DNA of 64,000 bases, from contig OZ024856.1 in the NCBI GenBank assembly GCA_964017155.1, positions 2,501 to 66,500 on the forward strand, given 5' to 3'. The notes beneath the pieces were generated by a model. It searched no databases and had not been told where the DNA came from. It worked only from the letters and a program-made list of their open reading frames with translations. How positions within the stretch are numbered: position 1 is the first letter of the stretch; the number at the start of each line of letters is the position of its first letter. Shown here piece by piece: positions 49,626 through 61,264 of the stretch. The DNA comes from Oasisia sp. SBJ-2009 (lineage: Eukaryota > Annelida > Polychaeta > Sabellida > Siboglinidae). The position numbers and the translations under genes were made by a program.

Positions 49626-52600
49626 TTAACACGGTGATAGTTGCACAAATCGAGGAAAACGACAAAGTCCGATTCGTCTACGGGGGATCAGTTTTGAGAA
49701 TCGAGAGAAACGGCCAAGTTCGACGCGCCGGTCGGTCTTCTCGGGCGTGTGCCACGCTAGGGTTGTAACTACGACTCTCTCGACGAAACCAACTGACCGT
49801 GCGCGTCGTCTTGCCAAGTTTTGGAAACAAATCGAGGAAAACGACAAAGTCCGATCCGTCTACGGGGGATCAGTAGTGGAAGCGTAAATGTCTGTGTACA
49901 TTCTTTTCAACAGAATTCCCGTGCCGTGCCGACCGCTGGGTAAACGGAGGGAGTAATAATGAACCACTAACTAGATGAGGTGACGAGGCGATTGGCGACC
50001 TTAACACGGTGATAGTTGCACAAATCGAGGAAAACGACAAAGTCCGATTCGTCTACGGGGGATCAGTTTTGAGAATCGAGAGAAACGGCCAAGTTCGACG
50101 CGCCGGTCGGTCTTCTCGGGCGTGTGACACGCAAGGGGTGTAACTACGACTCTCTCGACGAAACCAACTGACCGTGCGCGTCGTCTTTCAAACTTTTGGA
50201 AACAAATCGAGGAAAACGACAAAGTCCGATCCGTCTACGGGGGATCAGTTGGGGAAATCTGTTTACATTCTTTTCAACAGAATTCCGTGCCGACCGCTGG
50301 GTAAACGGCGGGAGTAATAATGAACCACTAACTAGATGAGGTGTCAAGACATTTGGCGACATTAACAGGGTGATAGTTGCACAAATCGAGCAAAACGACA
50401 AAGTCCGATCCGTCTACGGGGGATCAGTTTTGAGAATCGAGAGAAACGGCCAAGTTCGACGCGCCGGTCGGTCTTCTCGGGCGTGTGCCACGCACGGAGT
50501 GGAACTACGACTCTCTCGACGAAACCAACTGACCGTGCGCGTCGTCTTGCCAACTTTTGGAAACAAATCGAGGAAAACGACAAAGTCCGATCCGTCTACG
50601 GGGGATCAGTTGGGGAAGTCTGTTTACATTCTTTTCAACAAAATTCCGTGCCGACCGCTGGGTAAACGGCGGGAGTAATAATGAACCACTAACTGCATGA
50701 GGTGACGAGGCATTTGTCGACCTTAACACGGTGATAGTTGTACAAATCGAGGAAAACGACAAAGTCCGATTCGTCTACGGGGGATCAGTTTTGAGAATCG
50801 AGAGAAACGGCCAAGTTCGACGCGCCTGTCGGTCTTGTCGGGCGTGTGCCACGCAAGGGGTGTAACTACGACTCTCTCGACGAAACCAACTGACCGTGCG
50901 CGTCGTCTTGCCAACTTTTGGAAACAAATCGAGGAAAACGACAAAGTCCGATCCGTCTAAGGGGGATCAGTTGAGGAAGTCTGTTTACATTCTTTTCAAC
51001 AGAATTCCGTGCCGACCGCTGGGTAAACTGCGGGAGTAATAATGAACCACTAACTAGATGAGGTGACGAGGCATTTGGCGACCTTAACAGGGTGATAGTT
51101 GCACAAATCGAGGAAAACGACAAAGTCCGATCCGTCTACGGGGGATCAGTTTTGAGAATCGAGAGAAACGGCCAAGTTCGACGCGCCGGTCGGTCTTCTC
51201 GGGCGTATTCCACGCACGGAGTGTAACTACGACTCTATCGACGAAACCAACTAACCGTGCGCGTCGTCTTGCCAACTTTTGGAAACAAATCGAGGAAAAC
51301 GACAAAGTCCGATCCGTCTACGGGGGATCAGTTGGGGTAGTCTGTTTACATTCTTTTCAACAAAATTCCGTGCCGACCGCTGGGTAAACGGCGGGAGTAA
51401 TAATGAACCACTAACTACATGAGGTGACGAGGCATTTGTCGACCTTAACACGGTGATAGTTGCACAAATCGAGGAAAACGACAAAGTCCGATTCGTCTAC
51501 GGGGGATCAGTTTTGAGAATCGAGAGAAACGGCCAAGTTCGACGCGCCGGTCGGTCTTCTCGGGCGTGTGCCACGCAAGGGGTGTAACTACGACTCTCTC
51601 GACGAAACCAACTGACCGTGCGCGTCGTCTTGCAAACTTTTGGAAACAAATCGAGGAAAACGACAAAGTCCGATCCGTCTACGGGGGATCAGTTGGGGAA
51701 ATCTGTTTACATTCTTTTCAACAGAATTCCGTGCCGACCGCTGGGTAAACGGCGGGAGTAATAATGGACCACTAACTAGATGAGGTGTCAAGACATTTGG
51801 CGACCTTTACAGGGTGATAGTTGCACAAATCGAGCAAAACGACAAAGTCCTATCCGTCTACGGGGGATCAGTTTTGAGAATCGAGAGAAACGGCCAAGTT
51901 CGACGCGCCGGTCGGTCTTGTCGGGCGTGTGCCACGCAAGGGGTGTAACTACGACTCTCTCGACGAAACCAACTGACCGTGCGCGTCGTCTTGCCAACTT
52001 TTGGAAACAAATCGAGGAAAACGACAAAGTCCGATCCGTCTACGGGGGATCAGTTGAGGAAGTCTGTTTACATTCTTTTCAACAGAATTCCGTGCCGACC
52101 GCTGGGTAAACTGCGGGAGTAATAATGAACCACTAACTAGATGAGGTGACGAGGCATTTGGCGACCTTAACAGGGTGATAGTTGCACAAATCGAGGAAAA
52201 CGACAAAGTCCGATCCGTCTACGGGGGATCAGTTTTGAGAATCGAGAGAAACGGCCAAGTTGGACGCGCCGGTCGGTCTTCTCGGGCGTATTCCACGCAC
52301 GGAGTGTAACTACGACTCTATCGACGAAACCAACTAACCGTGCGCGTCGTCTTGCCAACTTTTGGAAACAAATCGAGGAAAACGACAAAGTCCGATCCGT
52401 CTACAGGGGATCAGTTGGGGAAGCGTAAATGTCTGTTTACATTCTTTTCAACAGAATTCCGTGCCGACCGCTGGGTAAACGGCGGGAGTAATACTGAACC
52501 ACTAACTAGATGAGGTGTCAAGACATTTGGCGACCTTAACAGGGTGATAGTTGCACAAATCGAGCAAAACGACACAGTCCGATCCGTCTAATGGGGATCA

Positions 52601-55600
52601 GTTTTGAGAATCGAGAGAAACGGTCAAGTTCGACGCGCCGGTCGGTCTTCTCGGGCGTGTGCCACGCAAGGGGTGTAACTACGACTCTCTCGACGAAACC
52701 AACTGACCGTGCGCGTCGTATTGCCAACTTTTGGAAACAAATCGAGGAAAACGACAACGTCCGATCCGTCTACGGGGGATCAGTTGGGGAAGTATGTTTA
52801 CATTCTTTTCAACAGAATTCCATGCCGACCGCTGGGTAAACGGCGGGAGTAATAATGAACCGCTAACTAGATGAGGTGTCAAGGCATTTGGCGACCTCAA
52901 CAGGGTGATTGTTGCACAAATCGAGCAAAACGACAAAGTCCGATCCGTCTACGGGTGATCAGTTTTGAGAATCGAGAGAAACGGCCACGTTCGACGCGCC
53001 GGTCGGTCTTCTCGGGCGTGTGCCACGCACGGGTTGTAACTATGACTCTCTCGACGAAACCAATTGACCGTGCGCGTCGTCTTGCCAACTTTTGGAAACA
53101 AATCGAGGAAAACGACAAAGTCCGATCCGTCTACGGGGGATCAGTTGGGGAAGCGTAAATGTATGTTTACATTATTTTCTACATAATTCCGTGCCGATCG
53201 CTGGGTAAACGGCGGCAGTAATAATGATGAACCACTAACTAGATGAGGTGACGAGGCATTTGGCGACCTTGTCAGGGTGATAGTTGCACGAATCGAGGAA
53301 AACGACAAAGTCCGATCCGTCTACGGGGGATCAGTTTTGAGAATCGAGAGAAACGGCCAAGTTCGACGCGCCGGTCGGTCTTCTCGAGCGTGTGCCACGC
53401 AAGGGGTGTAACTACGTCTCTCTCGACGAAACCAACTGACCGTGCGCGTCGTCTTGCCAACTTTTAGAAACAAATCGAGGAAAACGCCAAAGTCCGATCC
53501 GTCTACCGGGGATCAGTTGGGAAAGTCTGTTTACATTCTTTTCAACAGAATTCCGTGCCGACCGCTGGGTAAACGGCGGGAGTAATAATGAACCACTAAC
53601 TACATGAGGTGACGAGGCATTTGGCGACCTTAACAGGGTGATAGTTGCACAAATCGAGGAAAACGACAAAGTCCGATCCGTCTACGGGGGATCAGTTTTG
53701 AGAATCGAGAGAAACGGCCAAGTTCGACGCGCCGGTCGGTCTTCTCGGGCGTATTCCACGCACGGAGTGTAACTACGACTCTATCGACGAAACCAACTAA
53801 CCGTGCGCGTCGTCTTGCCAACTTTTGGAAACAAATCGAGGAAAACGACAAAGTCCGATCCGTCTACGGGGGATCAGTTGGGGTAGTCTGTTTACATTCT
53901 TTTCAACAAAATTCCGTGCCGACCGCTGGGTAAACGGCGGGAGTAATAATGAACCACTAACTACATGAGGTGACGAGGCATTTGTCGACCTTAACACGGT
54001 GATAGTTGCACAAATCGAGGAAAACGACAAAGTCCGATTCGTCTACGGGGGATCAGTTTTGAGAATCGAGAGAAACGGCCAAGTTCGACGCGCCGGTCGG
54101 TCTTCTCGGGCGTGTGCCACGCAAGGGGTGTAACTACGACTCTCTCGACGAAACCAACTGACCGTGCTCGTCGTCTTGCAAACTTTTGGAAACAAATCGA
54201 GGAAAACGACAAAGTCCGATCCGTCTACGGGGGATCAGTTGGGGAAATCTGTTTACATTCTTTTCAACAGAATTCCGTGCCGACCGCTGGGTAAACGGCG
54301 GGAGTAATAATGGACCACTAACTAGATGAGGTGTCAAGACATTTGGCGACCTTTACAGGGTGATAGTTGCACAAATCGAGCAAAACGACAAAGTCCTATC
54401 CGTCTACGGGGGATCAGTTTTGAGAATCGAGAGAAACGGCCAAGTTCGACGCGCCGGTCGGTCTTGTCGGGCGTGTGCCACGCAAGGGGTGTAACTACGA
54501 CTCTCTCGACGAAACCAACTGACCGTGCGCGTCGTCTTGCCAACTTTTGGAAACAAATCGAGGAAAACGACAAAGTCCGATCCGTCTACGGGGGATCAGT
54601 TGGGGAAGTCTGTTTACATTCTTTTCAACAAAATTCCGTGCCGACCGCTGGGTAAACGGCGGGAGTAATAATGAACCACTAACTAGATGAGGTGACGAGG
54701 CATTTGGCGACCTTAACAGGGTGATAGTTGCACAAATCGAGGAAAACGACAAAGTCCGATCCGTCTACGAGGGATCAGTTTTGAGAATCGAGAGAAACGG
54801 CCAAGTTGGACGCGCCGGTCGGTCTTCTCGGGCGTATTCCACGCACGGAGTGTAACTACGACTCTATCGACGAAACCAACTAACCGTGCGCGTCGTCTTG
54901 CCAACTTTTGGAAACAAATCGAGGAAAACGACAAAGTCCGATCCGTCTACGGGGGATCAGTTTGGGAAGCGTAAATGTCTGTTTACATTCTTTTCAACAG
55001 AATTCCGTGCCGACCGCTGGGTAAACGGCGGGAGTATTACTGAACCACTAACTAGATGAGGTGTCAAGACATTTGGCGACCTTAACAGGGTGATAGTTGC
55101 ACAAATCGAGCAAAACGACAAAGTCCGATCCGTCTAATGGGGATCAGTTTTGAGAATCGAGAGAAACGGTCAAGTTCGACGCGCCGGTCGGTCTTCTCGG
55201 GCGTGTGCCACGCAAGGGGTGTAACTACGACTCTCTCGACGAAACCAACTGACCGTGCGCGTCGTATTGCCAACTTTTGGAAACAAATCGAGGAAAACGA
55301 CAACGTCCGATCCGTCTACGGGGGATCAGTTGGGGAAGTCTGTTTACATTCTTTTCAACAGAATTCCGTGCCGACCGCTGGGTAAACGGCGGGAGTAATA
55401 ATGAACCACAAACTACATGAGGTGACGAGGCATTTGGCGACCTTAACAGGGTGATAGTTGCACAAATCGAGGAAAACGACAAAGTCCGATCCGTCTACGG
55501 GGGATCAGTTTTGAGAATCGAGAGAAACGGCCAAGTTCGACGCGCCGGTCGGTCTTCTCGGGCGTATTCCACGCACGGAGTGTAACTACGACTCTATCGA

Positions 55601-57616
55601 CGAAACCAACTAACCGTGCGCGTCGTCTTGCCAACTTTTGGAAACAAATCGAGGAAAACGACAAAGTCCGATCCGTCTACGGGGGATCAGTTGGGGTAGT
55701 CTGTTTACATTCTTTTCAACAAAATTCCGTGCCGACCGCTGGGTAAACGGCGGGAGTAATAATGAACCACTAACTACATGAGGTGACGAGGCATTTGTCG
55801 ACCTTAACACGGTGATAGTTGCACAAATCGAGGAAAACGACAAAGTCCGATTCGTCTACGGGGGATCAGTTTTGAGAATCGAGAGAAACGGCCAAGTTCG
55901 ACGCGCCGGTCGGTCTTCTCGGGCGTGTGCCACGCAAGGGGTGTAACTACGACTCTCTCGACGAAACCAACTGACCGTGCGCGTCGTCTTGCAAACTTTT
56001 GGAAACAAATCGAGGAAAACGACAAAGTCCGATCCGTCTACGGGGGATCAGTTGGGGAAATCTGTTTACATTCTTTTCAACAGAATTCCGTGCCGACCGC
56101 TGGGTAAACGGCGGGAGTAATAATGGACCACTAACTAGATGAGGTGTCAAGACATTTGGCGACCTTTACAGGGTGATAGTTGCACAAATCGAGCAAAACG
56201 ACAAAGTCCTATCCGTCTACGGGGGATCAGTTTTGAGAATCGAGAGAAACGGCCAAGTTCGACGCGCCGGTCGGTCTTGTCGGGCGTGTGCCACGCAAGG
56301 GGTGTAACTACGACTCTCTCGACGAAACCAACTGACCGTGCGCGTCGTCTTGCCAACTTTTGGAAACAAATCGAGGAAAACGACAAAGTCCGATCCGTCT
56401 ACGGGGGATCAGTTGAGGAAGTCTGTTTACATTCTTTTCAACAGAATTCCGTGCCGACCGCTGGGTAAACTGCGGGAGTAATAATGAACCACTAACTAGA
56501 TGAGGTGACGAGGCATTTGGCGACCTTAACAGGGTGATAGTTGCACAAATCGAGGAAAACGACAAAGTCCGATCCGTCTACGGGGGATCAGTTTTGAGAA
56601 TCGAGAGAAACGGCCAAGTTCGACGCGCCGGTCGGTCTTCTCGGGGGTATTCCACGCACGGAGTGGAACTACGACTCTCTCGACGAAAACAGCTGACCGT
56701 GCGCGTCGTCTTGCCAACTTTTGGAAACAAATCGAGGAAAACGACAAAGTCCGATCCGTCTACGGGGGATCAGTTGGGGAAGTCTGTTTACATTCTTTTC
56801 AACAAAATTCCGTGCCGACCGCTGGGTAAACGGCGGGAGTAATAATGAACCACTAACTAGATGAGGTGACGAGGCATTTGGCGACCTTAACAGGGTGATA
56901 GTTGCACAAATCGAGGAAAACGACAAAGTCCGATCCGTCTACGAGGGATCAGTTTTGAGAATCGAGAGAAACGGCCAAGTTGGACGCGCCGGTCGGTCTT
57001 CTCGGGCGTATTCCACGCACGGAGTGTAACTACGACTCTATCGACGAAACCAACTAACCGTGCGCGTCGTCTTGCCAACTTTTGGAAACAAATCGAGGAA
57101 AACGACAAAGTCCGATCCGTCTACGGGGGATCAGTTGGGGAAGCGTAAATGTCTGTTTACATTCTTTTCAACAGAATTCCGTGCCGACCGCTGGGTAAAC
57201 GGCGGGAGTATTACTGAACCACTAACTAGATGAGGTGTCAAGACATTTGGCGACCTTAACAGGGTGATAGTTGCACAAATCGAGCAAAACGACAAAGTCC
57301 GATCCGTCTAATGGGGATCAGTTTTGAGAATCGAGAGAAACGGTCAAGTTCGACGCGCCGGTCGGTCTTCTCGGGCGTGTGCCACGCAAGGGGTGTAACT
57401 ACGACTCTCTCGACGAAACCAACTGACCGTGCGCGTCGTATTGCCAACTTTTGGAAACAAATCGAGGAAAACGACAACGTCCGATCCGTCTACGGGGGAT
57501 CAGTTGGGGAAGTATGTTTACATTCTTTTCAACAGAATTCCATGCCGACCGCTGGGTAAACGGCGGGAGTAATAATGAAACGCTAACTAGATGAGGTGTC
57601 AAGGCATTTGGCGACC

Positions 57617-60600
57617 TCAACAGGGTGATTGTTGCACAAATCGAGCAAAACGACAAAGTCCGATCCGTCTACGGGTGATCAGTTTTGAGAATCGAGAGAA
57701 ACGGCCACGTTCGACGCGCCGGTCGGTCTTCTCGGGCGTGTGCCACGCACGGGTTGTAACTATGACTCTCTCGACGAAACCAATTGACCGTGCGCGTCGT
57801 CTTGCCAACTTTTGGAAACAAATCGAGGAAAACGACAAAGTCCGATCCGTCTACGGGGGATCAGTTGGGGAAGCGTAAATGTATGTTTACATTATTTTCT
57901 ACATAATTCCGTGCCGATCGCTGGGTAAACGGCGGCAGTAATAATGATGAACCACTAACTAGATGAGGTGACGAGGCATTTGGCGACCTTGTCAGGGTGA
58001 TAGTTGCACAAATCGAGGAAAACGACAAAGTCCGATTCGTCTACGGGGGATCAGTTTTGAGAATCGAGAGAAACGGCCAAGTTCGACGCGCCGGTCGGTC
58101 TTCTCGGGCGTGTGCCACGCAAGGGGTGTAACTACGACTCTCTCGACGAAACCAACTGACCGTGCGCGTCGTCTTGCAAACTTTTGGAAACAAATCGAGG
58201 AAAACGACAAAGTCCGATCCGTCTACGGGGGATCAGTTGGGGAAATCTGTTTACATTCTTTTCAACAGAATTCCGTGCCGACCGCTGGGTAAACGGCGGG
58301 AGTAATAATGGACCACTAACTAGATGAGGTGTCAAGACATTTGGCGACCTTTACAGGGTGATAGTTGCACAAATCGAGCAAAACGACAAAGTCCTATCCG
58401 TCTACGGGGGATCAGTTTTGAGAATCGAGAGAAACGGCCAAGTTCGACGCGCCGGTCGGTCTTGTCGGGCGTGTGCCACGCAAGGGGTGTAACTACGACT
58501 CTCTCGACGAAACCAACTGACCGTGCGCGTCGTCTTGCCAACTTTTGGAAACAAATCGAGGAAAACGACAAAGTCCGATCCGTCTACGGGGGATCAGTTG
58601 AGGAAGTCTGTTTACATTCTTTTCAACAGAATTCCGTGCCGACCGCTGGGTAAACTGCGGGAGTAATAATGAACCACTAACTAGATGAGGTGACGAGGCA
58701 TTTGGCGACCTTAACAGGGTGATAGTTGCACAAATCGAGGAAAACGACAAAGTCCGATCCGTCTACGGGGGATCAGTTTTGAGAATCGAGAGAAACGGCC
58801 AAGTTCGACGCGCCGGTCGGTCTTCTCGGGGGTATTCCACGCACGGAGTGGAACTACGACTCTCTCGACGAAACCAGCTGACCGTGCGCGTCGTCTTGCC
58901 AACTTTTGGAAACAAATCGAGTAAAACGACAACGTCCGATCCGTCTACGGGGGATCAGTTGGGGAAGCGTAAATGTCTGTTTACATTCTTTTCAACAGAA
59001 TTCCGTGCCGACCGCTGGGTAAACGGCGGGAGTAATACTGAACCACTAACTAGATGAGGTGTCAAGACATTTGGCGACCTTAACAGGGTGATAGTTGCAC
59101 AAATCGAGCAAAACGACAAAGTCCGATCCGTCTAATGGGGATCAGTTTTGAGAATCGAGAGAAACGGTCAAGTTCGACGCGCCGGTCGGTCTTCTCGGGC
59201 GTGTGCCACGCAAGGGGTGTAACTACGACTCTCTCGACGAAACCAACTGACCGTGCGCGTCGTATTGCCAACTTTTGGAAACAAATCGAGGAAAACGACA
59301 ACGTCCGATCCGTCTACGGGGGATCAGTTGGGGAAGTATGTTTACATTCTTTTCAACAGAATTCCATGCCGACCGCTGGGTAAACGGCGGGAGTAATAAT
59401 GAACCGCTAACTAGATGAGGTGTCAAGGCATTTGGCGACCTCAACAGGGTGATTGTTGCACAAATCGAGCAAAACGACAAAGTCCGATCCGTCTACGGGT
59501 GATCAGTTTTGAGAATCGAGAGAAACGGCCACGTTCGACGCGCCGGTCGGTCTTCTCGGGCGTGTGCCACGCACGGGTTGTAACTATGACTCTCTCGACG
59601 AAACCAATTGACCGTGCGCGTCGTCTTGCCAACTTTTGGAAACAAATCGAGGAAAACGACAAAGTCCGATCCGTCTACGGGGGATCAGTTGGGGAAGCGT
59701 AAATGTATGTTTACATTATTTTCTACATAATTCCGTGCCGATCGCTGGGTAAACGGCGGCAGTAATAATGATGAACCACTAACTAGATGAGGTGACGAGG
59801 CATTTGGCGACCTTGTCAGGGTGATAGTTGCACAAATCGAGGAAAACGACAAAGTCCGATTCGTCTACGGGGGATCAGTTTTGAGAATCGAGAGAAACGG
59901 CCAAGTTCGACGCGCCGGTCGGTCTTCTCGGGCGTGTGCCACGCAAGGGGTGTAACTACGACTCTCTCGACGAAACCAACTGACCGTGCGCGTCGTCTTG
60001 CCAACTTTTGGAAACAAATCGAGGAAAACGACAAAGTCCGATCCGTCTACGGGGGATCAGTTGAGGAAGTCTGTTTACATTCTTTTCAACAGAATTCCGT
60101 GCCGACCGCTGGGTAAACTGCGGGAGTAATAATGAACCACTAACTAGATGAGGTGACGAGGCATTTGGCGACCTTAACAGGGTGATAGTTGCACAAATCG
60201 AGGAAAACGACAAAGTCCGATCCGTCTACGGGGGATCAGTTTTGAGAATCGAGAGAAACGGCCAAGTTCGACGCGCCGGTCGGTCTTCTCGGGGGTATTC
60301 CACGCACGGAGTGGAACTACGACTCTCTCGACGAAACCAGCTGACCGTGCGCGTCGTCTTGCCAACTTTTGGAAACAAATCGAGGAAAACGACAAAGTCC
60401 GATCCGTCTACGGGGGATCAGTTGGGGAAGTCTGTTTACATTCTTTTCAACAAAATTCCGTGCCGACCGCTGGGTAAACGGCGGGAGTAATAATGAACCA
60501 CTAACTAGATGAGGTGACGAGGCATTTGGCGACCTTAACAGGGTGATAGTTGCACAAATCGAGGAAAACGACAAAGTCCGATCCGTCTACGGGGGATCAG

Positions 60601-61264
60601 TTTTGAGAATCGAGAGAAACGGCCAAGTTGGACGCGCCGGTCGGTCTTCTCGGGCGTATTCCACGCACGGAGTGTAACTACGACTCTATCGACGAAACCA
60701 ACTAACCGTGCGCGTCGTCTTGCCAACTTTTGGAAACAAATCGAGGAAAACGACAAAGTCCGATCCGTCTACGGGGGATCAGTTGGGGAAGCGTAAATGT
60801 CTGTTTACATTCTTTTCAACAGAATTCCGTGCCGACCGCTGGGTAAACGGCGGGAGTAATACTGAACCACTAACTAGATGAGGTGTCAAGACATTTGGCG
60901 ACCTTAACAGGGTGATAGTTGCACAAATCGAGCAAAACGACAAAGTCCGATCCGTCTAATGGGGATCAGTTTTGAGAATCGAGAGAAACGGTCAAGTTCG
61001 ACGCGCCGGTCGGTCTTCTCGGGCGTGTGCCACGCAAGGGGTGTAACTACGACTCTCTCGACGAAACCAACTGACCGTGCGCGTCGTATTGCCAACTTTT
61101 GGAAACAAATCGAGGAAAACGACAACGTCCGATCCGTCTACGGGGGATCAGTTGGGGAAGTATGTTTACATTCTTTTCAACAGAATTCCATGCCGACCGC
61201 TGGGTAAACGGCGGGAGTAATAATGAACCGCTAACTAGATGAGGTGTCAAGGCATTTGGCGACC
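57617..61264. repeat. Two consecutive 1,824-bp higher-order units of unequal content
   Basis: Both 57617-59440 and 59441-61264 are 1,824 bp and start with the GATTGTTGCAC-type monomer, but they are not copies. The first lacks the GTTGGACGCG-type monomer; the second has it but lacks the separate TCCTATCCG-type monomer. Each looks like a 2,185-bp unit that lost a different 361 bp. Confidence 0.75.
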
